DNA of 64,000 nt from NCBI GenBank assembly GCA_963839285.1, contig CAWIUN010000031.1, positions 1-64,000 on the forward strand, written 5' to 3'. This DNA is from DASSSQ01 sp963839285 (GTDB lineage: Bacteria; Actinomycetota; Thermoleophilia; Gaiellales; Gaiellaceae). Numbering within the stretch: position 1 is the stretch's first letter; each line of letters opens with the position of its first letter. Positions 37,571 to 45,770 of this stretch are shown piece after piece. Both the position numbers and the translations under genes were made by a program. The notes beneath the pieces are model-generated. The model made no database searches. It saw only the letters and a list, made by a program, of their open reading frames with translations, and was not told where the DNA came from.

Positions 37571-39118
37571 ATGGGTGACGGAATCGAGCTGCGCGGGACG
37601 AGGGACGGCCGCAAGGCCGAGGTGCTGACCGACGAGGCGCTCGGCTTCGTCGCCGGGCTCGAGCGCGCGTTCGGCGCCCGCCGGCGCGAGCTGCTCGAGG
37701 CGCGCGTCGAGCGGCAGGCGCGGCTCGACGCGGGCGAGCTCCCGGACTTCCTCGCCGGGACGCGCGCCGTGCGCGAGGACGGCTCCTGGCGCGTGCCGCC
37801 GCCCGCGCCCGGGCTCGAGGACCGGCGCGTCGAGATCACCGGCCCCGTCGACCGGAAGATGATGATCAACGCCCTCAACTCCGGCGCGCGCGTCTTCATG
37901 GCCGACTTCGAGGACGCGAACTCGCCGACCTGGGAGAACTGCGCCGGGGGCCAGGCGAACGTCCGCGACGCCGTCCGCCGCGAGCTCGCGCTCGACCAGG
38001 ACGACGGCAAGCGCTACCGCCTGGACGACGAGATCGCGACGCTCGTGATCCGCCCGCGCGGCTGGCACCTGCCCGAGAAGCACCTCGAGGTCGACGGCGA
38101 GCCGGTCTCGGCCTCGCTCTTCGACTTCGGGCTCTGCGTCTTCCACAACGCCCGCGAGCAGCTCGAGCGCGGCCTCGGCCCCTACTTCTACCTCCCGAAG
38201 CTCGAGAGCCACCTCGAGGCACGGCTCTGGAACGACGTCTTCTGCCACGCCCAGGACGCGCTCGGGATCCCGCGCGGCTCGATCCGGGCGACGGTGCTGA
38301 TCGAGAACGTGCTCGCCGCCTTCGAGATGGAGGAGATCCTCTACGAGCTGCGCGAGCACTCGGCCGGCCTGAACGCGGGCCGCTGGGACTACATCTTCAG
38401 CGCGATCAAGAAGTTCCGGAACCGGCCGGAGTTCGTGCTGCCCGACCGCGCCGACGTGACGATGACGGTCCCGTTCATGCGCGCCTACACCGAGCTGCTC
38501 GTGACGCTTTGTCACAAGCGGGGCGCTCACGCGATGGGCGGCATGGCGGCGTTCATCCCGAACCGGCGCGACCCCGAGGTGACCGAGACCGCGCTGGCGA
38601 AGGTGCGGGACGACAAGGAGCGCGAGTCGCGGGACGGCTTCGACGGCACCTGGGTCGCGCATCCCGACCTCGTGCCGACGGCGACCGCGGCGTTCGACGC
38701 CGTCCTCGGCGAGCGGCCGAACCAGCTCGACCGCCGGCGCGACGACGTCGAGGTCTCGGCGGCGCAGCTGCTCGCCTTCGCGGAGACGCCCGGCGAGGTG
38801 ACCGAGGCGGGCGTCCGCACGAACGTCTCGGTCGGGATCCGCTACCTCGCCTCCTGGCTGAACGGCAACGGCGCGGCCGCGATCGACAACCTGATGGAGG
38901 ACGCGGCGACCGCCGAGATCTCGCGCTCGCAGCTCTGGCAGTGGGTGCGGCACGGGCGCGTCGAGGCCGCCGAGGTGCGCCGGATCGAGGCCGAGGAGCT
39001 CGCCGCGCTCGGCGACGGGCCCGGCGTCGAGCAGGCCGCGCGGCTCTTCGAGCAGGTCTCGCTCGCCGACGAGTTCGTCGATTTCCTGACGCTCCCGGCC
39101 TACGCGTTGCTGCCGTGA
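37571..39118 (+). CDS. aceB: Malate synthase A
   Basis: 515 residues, the usual size of the A form. It joins glyoxylate and acetyl-CoA to malate. Conserved parts are RVFMADFEDANSPTWENCAG, VIRPRGWHLPEKH, YFYLPKLESHLEARLWNDVF, the NAGRWDYIFSAIK region and MGGMAAFIPNRRDP. The gene is intact and divergent from glcDEF, so glycolate made into glyoxylate can flow directly to malate. Isocitrate lyase is not in the window. Confidence 0.95.
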   Translation: MGDGIELRGTRDGRKAEVLTDEALGFVAGLERAFGARRRELLEARVERQARLDAGELPDFLAGTRAVREDGSWRVPPPAPGLEDRRVEITGPVDRKMMINALNSGARVFMADFEDANSPTWENCAGGQANVRDAVRRELALDQDDGKRYRLDDEIATLVIRPRGWHLPEKHLEVDGEPVSASLFDFGLCVFHNAREQLERGLGPYFYLPKLESHLEARLWNDVFCHAQDALGIPRGSIRATVLIENVLAAFEMEEILYELREHSAGLNAGRWDYIFSAIKKFRNRPEFVLPDRADVTMTVPFMRAYTELLVTLCHKRGAHAMGGMAAFIPNRRDPEVTETALAKVRDDKERESRDGFDGTWVAHPDLVPTATAAFDAVLGERPNQLDRRRDDVEVSAAQLLAFAETPGEVTEAGVRTNVSVGIRYLASWLNGNGAAAIDNLMEDAATAEISRSQLWQWVRHGRVEAAEVRRIEAEELAALGDGPGVEQAARLFEQVSLADEFVDFLTLPAYALLP

Positions 39119-39226
39119 GCGGGTTTTGTATGGAATGCGCACACGAAGGTGTCCAGAACCTGTTCGCCGCGCTACATTCCCTGACCTGCGGTCGAGCCGC
39201 CAACCGCACGAGACAGGGGGTCCGAC

Positions 39227-39535
39227 ATGGAGAGCAGCACCACCGACGCGTTCCGCGCCGTCAACGAGCGCATTCGCGAGCTCGATCTCGAGCGCGACGA
39301 CGACGTCGCCTTCTTCCTCTGCGAGTGCAGCGACCCGGCCTGCTTCCGCACGGTGCCGCTCGGGATCGCCGACTACGACGGACTCCGCGCCGTGCGCGGG
39401 TCGATCCACGCCGACGACTGCCCGAACCGGCCGCGGGACGAGGACGCGCCGACGCTCGTCGAGGCGCTGACCCAGCGCGTCGCCGCGCCCGTCCGCGACC
39501 GGGCCCTGCCGGTCGAGGGCGCGCCCGCAGGCTAG
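39227..39535 (+). CDS. Small Cys-motif conserved hypothetical protein
   Basis: 102 residues beginning MESSTTDAFRAVNERIRELD. The core DVAFFLCECSDPACFRTVPL and later HADDC form a Cys-rich pattern (CEC-x4-C ... C) seen in many short actinobacterial proteins of unknown function; metal binding is plausible but unproven. AGGGGG lies about 6 bp before the ATG. The TAG stop shares CTAG 39532-39535 with the convergent MFS gene. Confidence 0.65.
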   Translation: MESSTTDAFRAVNERIRELDLERDDDVAFFLCECSDPACFRTVPLGIADYDGLRAVRGSIHADDCPNRPRDEDAPTLVEALTQRVAAPVRDRALPVEGAPAG

Positions 39536-40766
39536 AGGCCTAGCGTCTCCACGGCGGCGGCCGCGATCCGCTCCCGCGAGAACAGCCGGCAGACGGCGAG
39601 CAGCGCGCCCGAGAGCGCGACGAGCAGCCAGAGCGACGCCGCGAAGCTGCCGGTCGCGTCGCGGACGGCGCCGAGCGCGAGCGGCGCGACCGCCGCGAGC
39701 GTGTAGCCGCCCGCGAGCATCAGCGCCGCGACCGCGCCGACGTCGCCCGGCCGGTGGGCGAGGTCGAGCGGCAGCGTCAGGATGATCGGGAACATCGCGC
39801 CGACGGCGGCACCGGTGCAGACCGCCCAGGCCCAGGCGCCGCCGGGCAAGAGCACGAAGCCGAGCGTCCCGGCGCCGAAGGCGAGCGCCGAGGCGCTCAG
39901 GTAGCTGCGGCGGCTCCCGCGCCGGTCGGCGAGCCAGGGAACCGCGAACGAGAACGGGATCGCGGTCAGGTGGACGACGGCGAGCAGGGTGCCGGCGCGC
40001 GCCTCGCTCCACCCGTGCTCGACGTAGGCGTCGGGGAGCCACGAGTTGACGCCGTAGAAGATCATCGAGTCGAGCCCGAAGAGCACCACGAGCAGCCAGC
40101 CCATGCCGCTCCGCCACGGCACGCGCGGCGGGCGGCGGAAGGGGACGCGGGCGGCCGCGCGGGGAGTCAGGCCGAGCCAGGCGGCGACGAGCACGGCCGC
40201 GAGCGCCGAGAAGACCGCGAGCGAGGCGCGCCAGCCGCCGGCCGCGTCCGCGACCGGGACGGCGATCGCGGCCGAGAGCGCGGAGCCGACGTTGATGCCG
40301 GTGGCGTAGACCCCGGTCGCGAAGGCGGGGCGGTCCGCGAAGCGCTCCTTGACCGCGACCGGGAGCAGGGCGCCGGCGAGGCCCATGCCGATCCCGATCG
40401 GGACGGTCAGCGCGACGACGGCCGCGGCACCGGGCGAGAAGGCGCGGGCGAAGCCGGCCAGGGCGATCAGGGCCAGGCAGGCGGCGACCGCGCGGCGCGC
40501 GCCGAGCAGGCCCGAGACGTAGGCGGCGGGCGGGGCGAAGAGCCCCATGCAGACGATCGGGATCGCGGGCAGCAGGCCGGCGACGACGTGCGAGACGCCG
40601 AGGTCGGCCTGGATCTCCGGCAGCAGCGGGCCGACCCCGGTCAGCTGCGGCCGCAGGGCGAGCGCGGCGAGCCCGAGCGCGAGCAGCGCCGCGCGCCGGC
40701 GGCCGCGAGGCCCGGCCCCGCGCGCGTCCTCGCCCCGCCGCCCGAGGTGTCCGGCTCCTTCCGCAC
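39532..40766 (-). CDS. MFS transporter, CynX/NimT-like
   Basis: About 400 residues with twelve helices: ALRPQLTGVGPLLPEIQADL, MGLFAPPAAYVSGLLGARRA, VPIGIGMGLAGALLPVAVKE, YATGINVGSALSAAIAVPVA, MIFYGVNSWLPDAYVEHGWS and ADRRGSRRSYL. These match the cyanate/nitroimidazole-type MFS group; the substrate is not deducible. The N-terminal start is uncertain: GTG 40766 would need an indel near 40740. The stop shares CTAG with the Cys-motif gene. Confidence 0.8.
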
Positions 40767-40771
40767 CGGGA

Positions 40772-40777
40772 TATCCT
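40772..40777 (+). promoter_or_regulatory. TATCCT -10-like box before the glycerate kinase region
   Basis: TATCCT lies 7 bp before the GTG at 40785, which opens a 16-codon frame ending in the GTGA of the glycerate kinase start. Confidence 0.4.
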
Positions 40778-40784
40778 GCCGCTC

Positions 40785-40835
40785 GTGACCGGGCAGGAGC
40801 CGCGCGAGACGTGCGGGCGGCGCGCGAGCCGGTGA
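40785..40835 (+). CDS. Possible 16-codon leader ORF coupled to glycerate kinase
   Basis: The frame reads VTGQEPRETCGRRASR and stops at the TGA of GTGA 40832-40835, which is also the glycerate kinase start. With a TATCCT box 7 bp upstream it could be a leaderless cistron that loads ribosomes onto the kinase. The alternative is that one indel hides a longer kinase N-terminus. Confidence 0.3.
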   Translation: MTGQEPRETCGRRASR

Positions 40836-41767
40836 GGCTCGTCGCGGCGCCCGCCGGCCTCAAGGGCGTGCTCGGGGCGGTCGAGGCCGCGGCGGCGCTC
40901 GTCGAGGGGGCGGGAGGCGAGGCGCTCGCGCTGCCGGTCGCCGACGGCGGCGAGGGCACCGCGGAGGTGCTGCACGCGGCGCTCGGCGGCGAGTGGCGCG
41001 AGGCGGACGCGGAGGACCCGCTCGGACGCCCGCTGCGGGCCCGCTGGCTGCTCCTTCCCGACGGCACGGCCGTCGTCGACTCCGCGGCGGCCGCCGGCCT
41101 GCTGCTGCTCGCGCCCGACGAGCTCGACCCGCTCCGCGCCTCGACCCGCGGGCTCGGGCTGCTCCTGCGGGCCGTGCTCGGCGAGCGGCCGCGCGAGCTG
41201 CTCGTCGGCCTCGGCGGCAGCGCGACCGTCGACGGCGGCGCCGGCCTGCGCGAGGTGCTGCGAGAGCTGCCGGTGCGGACGCGCGTCGCCTGCGACGTCC
41301 GGACGAGGCTCGACGACGCGCCGCGCCTCTTCGGCCCGCAGAAGGGCGCCTCGCCGGAGGCGGTCGCCGAGCTCGAGCGCCGGCTCGCGGCGGATCCCGA
41401 GCTGCGGCCGTTCGCGGAGCTGCCCGGCTCGGGCGCCGCCGGCGGCCTCGGCGCCGCCTTCGCCGCGCTCGGCGCCGAGCTGCGCCCGGGCGCGAGGCTC
41501 GTGCTCGAGCGGATCCGCTTCGCGGAGCGCAGCCGCGGCGCCGACGTCGTCGTCACCGGCGAGGGCAGCGTCGACGCCACGACCGCCGAGGGCAAGGCGC
41601 CCGCGGAGGTCGCCCGCGCCGCCGCCGAGGCCGGCGTCCGCTGCGTCTGCTTCGGCGGCCGCGTCGAGCAGCCCCTGCCCGGCGTCGAGACGGTCGCCCT
41701 CAGCGGCGACCCGGACCGGGCCCGCGAGGACCTCGTCCTGCTCGGACGACGGCTCCGCGGGACCTGA
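40832..41767 (+). CDS. Glycerate kinase, type I (GarK/GlxK-like)
   Basis: 311 residues. Family parts are VRLVAAPAGLKG at the N-terminus (usual form APDSFKG, so the Asp-Ser pair is replaced by Ala-Gly), LPVADGGEGTAEVL, LVGLGGSATVDGGAGL, LPGSGAAGGLGAAFAALGAE and VVTGEGSVDATTAEGKAP. It phosphorylates glycerate, usually to 2-phosphoglycerate, which would connect glyoxylate-derived tartronate semialdehyde to central metabolism. GTG 40832 aligns with the family start; GTG 40811 is an alternative. Confidence 0.88.
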   Translation: MRLVAAPAGLKGVLGAVEAAAALVEGAGGEALALPVADGGEGTAEVLHAALGGEWREADAEDPLGRPLRARWLLLPDGTAVVDSAAAAGLLLLAPDELDPLRASTRGLGLLLRAVLGERPRELLVGLGGSATVDGGAGLREVLRELPVRTRVACDVRTRLDDAPRLFGPQKGASPEAVAELERRLAADPELRPFAELPGSGAAGGLGAAFAALGAELRPGARLVLERIRFAERSRGADVVVTGEGSVDATTAEGKAPAEVARAAAEAGVRCVCFGGRVEQPLPGVETVALSGDPDRAREDLVLLGRRLRGT

Positions 41768-41809
41768 CCGACGCCCGCGTACCGAGGCCTGTCGCGGGAC
41801 CGCGACGGC

Positions 41810-41815
41810 TAGAGT
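41810..41815 (+). promoter_or_regulatory. Leaderless-type -10 box TAGAGT
   Basis: TAGAGT lies 6 bp before GTG 41822. Confidence 0.5.
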
Positions 41816-41821
41816 CGCGGC

Positions 41822-42589
41822 GTGCTCACGAACGTGCGGATCGCGCGCCCGGACGAGCCGCCTCGACGCGGTCGGCCGCTGCTCGAGGTGGGACCGCTGA
41901 CCCGCCACGCGATCCCGGGCTGGCTGGAGCGCTTCGGCCGGCCCCACCCGGAGAAGATCGTCTGCGTCGGCCACAACTACCGCGCGCACGCCGCCGAGCA
42001 GGGCGCCGAGCCTCCCGCCGAGCCGCTGCTCTTCGCCAAGTTCCCGACCACGCTCGTCGGCGACGGCGACGAGATCGTGATCCCGCCGGAGGCGACCCAC
42101 GTCGACGCCGAGGCGGAGCTGGCGGTCGTGATCGGCGCGCCCGGCCGGCGCCTCTCGCGCGCGCGGGCGCTCGACGTCGTCGCCGGCTACATCGCCGCGA
42201 ACGACGTCAGCGCGCGCAACCTCCAGTACGGCGACGGGCAGTGGACGCGCGGCAAGGGATTCGACACCTTCTGCCCGGTCGGGCCGCGGCTCGCGCCGGT
42301 CGAGGAGCTCGGCGAGGCCGCCGGCCTGCGCGTCGTCCAGCGGCTGAACGGCGAGGTCTTCCAGGACGGCAACACCCGCGACCTGATCTTCGACGTGCCG
42401 ACGCTCGTCGCCTACGTCTCGTCGGTCTTCACGCTCGAGCCGGGCGACCTGATCCTGACCGGGACGCCGCCGGGGGTCGGGGCGGCACGGACGCCGCCCG
42501 TCACCCTCGCGGCCGGCGACGTCGTCGAGGTCGAGGTCGAAGGGGTCGGGACGATCCGGAATCCCGTCGTCGCGGAGGACGTAGGCTAG
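41822..42589 (+). CDS. Fumarylacetoacetate hydrolase (FAH) family protein
   Basis: 255 residues. The FAH core shows KIVCVGHNYRAHAAEQG, LFAKFPTTLVGDGDEIVIP, metal ligands in DAEAELAVVIG, NDVSARNLQYGDGQWTRGKG, FDTFCPVGP and LTGTPPGVG. The family hydrolyses or decarboxylates 2-oxo acids in aromatic breakdown, with a divalent metal. The substrate is unknown. The GTAGGCTAG at its end also holds the -10-like box of the next gene. Confidence 0.9.
   Translation: MLTNVRIARPDEPPRRGRPLLEVGPLTRHAIPGWLERFGRPHPEKIVCVGHNYRAHAAEQGAEPPAEPLLFAKFPTTLVGDGDEIVIPPEATHVDAEAELAVVIGAPGRRLSRARALDVVAGYIAANDVSARNLQYGDGQWTRGKGFDTFCPVGPRLAPVEELGEAAGLRVVQRLNGEVFQDGNTRDLIFDVPTLVAYVSSVFTLEPGDLILTGTPPGVGAARTPPVTLAAGDVVEVEVEGVGTIRNPVVAEDVG
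42582..42587 (+). promoter_or_regulatory. Leaderless-type -10 box TAGGCT
   Basis: TAGGCT overlaps the last codons of the FAH gene and lies 7 bp before GTG 42595. Confidence 0.45.
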
Positions 42590-42594
42590 GGCGC

Positions 42595-43494
42595 GTGCCG
42601 CCCGTCGTCACCGCACGCTCGCTGACCAAGCGCTTCGGCAAGCTCGTCGCCGTCGACGACCTCTCCTTCGAGCTCCAGCCCGGGACGGTCACCGGCTTCC
42701 TCGGCCCGAACGGCGCCGGCAAGACGACCACGCTGCGGATGCTGCTCGGCCTCGCCGACCCGACGAGCGGCGACACGACCGTCTTCGGCGCCCACTACCG
42801 CGAGCTCGAGCGGCCGGCGTTCCGCGTCGGCGCCGTCCTCGAGGCGACCGACTTCCATCCGGGCCGGAACGGCCGGAACCACCTGCGCACCCTGGCCGCC
42901 GCCGAGGGCATCGCCGACAGCCGCGTCGACGAGGCGCTGCGCCTCGTCGAGCTCTCCGGCGCCGCCGGGCGGCGGGTCAAGGGCTACTCGCTCGGGATGC
43001 GGCAGCGGCTCGGCCTCGCCGCCGCGCTGCTCGGCGACCCGGAGCTGCTCGTCCTCGACGAGCCGGCGAACGGGCTCGACCCGGAGGGCGTCCGCTGGCT
43101 GCGCGACTTCCTGCGCGCCTTCGCGGCCGAGGGCAAGACGGTGCTCGTCTCGAGCCACGTGCTCGCCGAGGTCGCGCAGACGGTCGACCGGGTGCTGATC
43201 ATCAGCCGCGGCAGGCTCGTCGTCGAGTCGCCGCTCACAGAGCTGACCGCGCGGCTCGGCGGCGGCGTCCGCGTCCGCTCGCCGCAGGCGGAGGCGCTGC
43301 GCGGACTGCTCGGCGGAGCGGGCATCGCCGCGACCGCCGTCGGCCCGAGCGAGCTGCTCGTCCAGGGCGCGGCGAGCGAGCGCGTCGGCGAGCTGGCGGC
43401 CGCGAACGGGATCGTCCTGCACGAGCTGAGCAGCCAGGGCTCCTCGCTCGAGGAGGTCTTCCTGCAGCTGACCGCCGAGGAGGCGAAGACGTGA
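42595..43494 (+). CDS. ABC-2-type exporter ATP-binding protein
   Basis: 299 residues with Walker A GPNGAGKTT, signature YSLGMRQRLGLAAALL, Walker B LLVLDEPANGLDPEG and switch His VLVSSHVL. The layout is that of drug/DrrA-like and bacitracin-type exporters. GTG start. Its stop overlaps the permease start (GTGA), so the two form an operon. Confidence 0.93.
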   Translation: MPPVVTARSLTKRFGKLVAVDDLSFELQPGTVTGFLGPNGAGKTTTLRMLLGLADPTSGDTTVFGAHYRELERPAFRVGAVLEATDFHPGRNGRNHLRTLAAAEGIADSRVDEALRLVELSGAAGRRVKGYSLGMRQRLGLAAALLGDPELLVLDEPANGLDPEGVRWLRDFLRAFAAEGKTVLVSSHVLAEVAQTVDRVLIISRGRLVVESPLTELTARLGGGVRVRSPQAEALRGLLGGAGIAATAVGPSELLVQGAASERVGELAAANGIVLHELSSQGSSLEEVFLQLTAEEAKT

Positions 43495-44228
43495 GGCGGC
43501 AGCTCGCGGCCGAGCTCCTGAAGATCCGGACGACGCGCACGACCGCGGGCCTCGTGCTCGGGATGGTCGTCCTCGTCCTCCTCTTCGCGCTGCTCGGCGG
43601 CCTGCTGATGGGCGGCAACGACATCGCGCAGGCCGACAACCAGCGCCAGATGCTGGCGGCGGGCGAGGCGGCGACGCTCTTCGCGGCGCTCGTCGGCCTG
43701 ATGCTCGTCACCTCCGAGTACCGCTACGGGACGATCCGCCCGACGCTCCTGTACGAGCCGCGCCGCGGGCTGCTCGTCTCGGCGAAGCTGCTCGCCGGCC
43801 TGCTGATGGGCCTCACCTTCGGCGCGATCGCCGAGGCGCTCGCGCTCGCGATCGGCCTGATCATCCTCGCCGGCAGGAACGTCGACCGGGTCGTCAGCGG
43901 CGGCGAGCTCGCCCAGCTCGCGTTCGGGAGCGTCGGGGTCACCGCCCTCTGGGCCGTGCTCGGCGTCGCGATCGGCGGCATCGTCCGCCACCAGGTCGGC
44001 GCGATCGTCGGCCTGCTCGCGTACCTGTTCGTCGCCGAGAACCTGATCTTCGGGCTCGTGCCGAAGGTCGGCCGCTACCTGCCGGGCCCCTCGGGCCAGG
44101 CGGTGATCGGCAGCTCGAACAACGGCGACCTCGTGCACCCGGCCTGGGGCGCCGTCTTCCTCACCGCCTACGCCGTCGTGCTCGCCGTCGTCGCCGTCGT
44201 CTTGACCGACCGCCGCGACGTCGAGTAG
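43491..44228 (+). CDS. ABC-2-type transporter permease
   Basis: 245 residues with six helices. The N-terminus QLAAELLKIRTTRTTAGLVL is the classic cytoplasmic entry of ABC-2 permeases, followed by LMLVTSEYRYGTIRPTLL, a conserved loop after helix 2. It pairs with the preceding ATPase. The substrate is unknown. Confidence 0.9.
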   Translation: MRRQLAAELLKIRTTRTTAGLVLGMVVLVLLFALLGGLLMGGNDIAQADNQRQMLAAGEAATLFAALVGLMLVTSEYRYGTIRPTLLYEPRRGLLVSAKLLAGLLMGLTFGAIAEALALAIGLIILAGRNVDRVVSGGELAQLAFGSVGVTALWAVLGVAIGGIVRHQVGAIVGLLAYLFVAENLIFGLVPKVGRYLPGPSGQAVIGSSNNGDLVHPAWGAVFLTAYAVVLAVVAVVLTDRRDVE

Positions 44229-44241
44229 CCTTCCGCCCGCG

Positions 44242-44283
44242 ATGCACGCCTGGTTCGCGCACACGTTCCAGCAGAACGGCTAG
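44242..44283 (+). CDS. Possible 13-codon leader peptide before the GTPase gene
   Basis: ATG 44242 opens MHAWFAHTFQQNG and ends at TAG 44281-44283, directly before a hairpin. Aromatic and His-rich content and position suggest a regulatory leader peptide, but there is no clear ribosome site. Confidence 0.4.
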   Translation: MHAWFAHTFQQNG

Positions 44284-44285
44284 TT

Positions 44286-44319
44286 CCCCGCTTCCAGCTC
44301 AGCGTCGGAGGAAGCGGGG
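44286..44319 (+). promoter_or_regulatory. 10-bp hairpin in the GTPase leader (terminator or attenuator)
   Basis: Arms 44286-44295 and 44310-44319 are exact complements with a 14-base loop, 2 bp after the leader ORF stop. It may end the ABC operon or attenuate the GTPase gene. Confidence 0.55.
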
Positions 44320-44371
44320 GCAACGGACGCGAGAACGCGCGGCCGCGCCTGCGGCTGCTCCGGCTCGCGGC

Positions 44372-44396
44372 CTTCCCCCATCGATCGAGGGAGGAA
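44372..44396 (+). promoter_or_regulatory. Hairpin sequestering the GTPase ribosome binding site
   Basis: CTTCCCCC at 44372-44379 can pair, with one bulge, with GGGAGGAAG at 44388-44396, which is the ribosome binding site of ATG 44405. Confidence 0.45.
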
Positions 44397-44404
44397 GTGC
44401 CGCG

Positions 44405-45298
44405 ATGCCCATGCCCCATCGCACCCAGATGCAGGTGATCAAACGCCGACTCGTCGGCAAGGACGGCAACGAGCGCGTGCGCGAGCTCCGCGCGATCCTG
44501 GCCGAGCTGCCCGACTACCGGAACGGCCCCTACGCGGACATCCGCAAGTGGGTGCACGCCCAGCTCGAGACGACCCGGACGCGCGCGAAGGTCGTCCACC
44601 GCGACTCGATCGCCGTCCGCCGCGAGGGCGCCGCGCAGGTGGCGCTCGTCGGCGCGCCGAACGCGGGCAAGTCCTCGCTCCTGCAGGCGCTCTCGTCGCT
44701 GCAGATCAGGACCGGCGACTACGCCTTCACGACGACCCGGCCGGTGCCGGCGCTGACGCGGATCGGCGGCGTGCTCGTGCAGCTGGTCGAGATCCCGGGC
44801 CTGATCGAGGGCGCGGCAGACGACCGCGGCGGCGGTCGCGCGCTGCTCGGCGTCCTCCGCGGCGCGGACGCGATCGTCTACTGCGCCGCCGCCGACCGGC
44901 CGCGGGCCGAGCTCGAGGTCGTCCGCGCCGAGGTCGCCGCCGCCGGGATCGACAAGCCCGCGATCGTGGCGGCGACGAAATGCGACGAGGCGCCGGCGTT
45001 CGCGCATCCGGAGCTCGAGGTCGTGCCGGTCTCGGTGCTCGACGACGCGAGCCTCGACCGCTTCCGCGAGGCCGTCTGGCGGCTGACCGGCCTGATCCGG
45101 GTGACGCTGCCGGACGGCGAGGTGGTCGCGCTCCGCCCGCCGGCGGCGGTGGTGGACGTGGCGCAGACGATCCACGGCGAGCTCGCCGACCGCTGCGCCG
45201 GCGCGCGCATCTGGGGCCCCTCCGCCAGGTTCGACGGCCAGCGGGTCGGCCGCGGCCACCGGGTCGCCGACGGCGACCGCGTCGAGATCCTCGGCTAG
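44405..45298 (+). CDS. Obg/DRG-like GTPase with C-terminal TGS domain
   Basis: 297 residues. A basic helical N-terminus (TQMQVIKRRLVGKDGNERVR) precedes the G domain: G1 GAPNAGKSS (83-91), G2 region FTTTRPVPA, G3 VEIPGLIEGA, G4 TKCD. The C-terminal part IRVTLPDGEVVALRPPAAVV and GHRVADGDRVEIL is a TGS domain, as in DRG and ribosome-associated GTPases. The usual DxPGL of G3 is EIPGL. It probably acts on ribosomes. It is preceded by a structured 176-bp leader. Its stop shares CTAG with the VOC gene. Confidence 0.85.
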   Translation: MPMPHRTQMQVIKRRLVGKDGNERVRELRAILAELPDYRNGPYADIRKWVHAQLETTRTRAKVVHRDSIAVRREGAAQVALVGAPNAGKSSLLQALSSLQIRTGDYAFTTTRPVPALTRIGGVLVQLVEIPGLIEGAADDRGGGRALLGVLRGADAIVYCAAADRPRAELEVVRAEVAAAGIDKPAIVAATKCDEAPAFAHPELEVVPVSVLDDASLDRFREAVWRLTGLIRVTLPDGEVVALRPPAAVVDVAQTIHGELADRCAGARIWGPSARFDGQRVGRGHRVADGDRVEILG

Positions 45299-45728
45299 CC
45301 GGGCTCCGCGGGGGTCGCGCCCCAGTCCTCGGGCGCGACCCTGCGGAGCGGCCGGGCGAGGAACCACTGGTGCCCCTCCGGATCCTTGACGGAGAAGCGG
45401 CGGTGGCCGTAGGCCTGGTCGGCGGGCTCCTCGAGGATCTCGGCGCCGGCCGCCCTCGCACGCTCGTAGAGCGCGTCGAGGTCGTCGCCGCGGTCGAGCT
45501 CGACGTAGACGCCGGCGGTCTCGACGCCCGCGTTGCGCGGGTTGCGATAGTCGCCGCCCGGGTCGCCCATGTAGAAGAAGTCGCCGCCGCGCCGCATCTC
45601 GGCGTGCGTCGACCGACCCGTCCTCGCCGGTCATCCGGAGCACCTCCTCGAAGCCGAACGCCTCGGCGAGCCAGTCGAGCATCGCGCGCGCAGTCCTCGT
45701 AGAGCAGGTAGGGCGTGAAGGTGGTCAT
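45295..45728 (-). CDS. VOC-superfamily (glyoxalase/bleomycin-resistance-like) protein, two indels
   Basis: About 144 residues: MTTFTPYLLYEDCA, MLDWLAEAFGFEEVLRMTGE, RRGGDFFYMGDPGGDYRNP, GVYVELDRGDDLDALYERAR and VKDPEGHQWFLARPL with the conserved DPxGHxW motif. Indels near 45690 and 45612 break the frame. ATG 45728 has GAGGAGG upstream. The family includes many uncharacterised actinobacterial YdeM/PhnB-like proteins. Confidence 0.8.
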
Positions 45729-45770
45729 CTCGTCCTCCTCGGTCCGGATTCGCTCGTGTAAGAGTTACCG

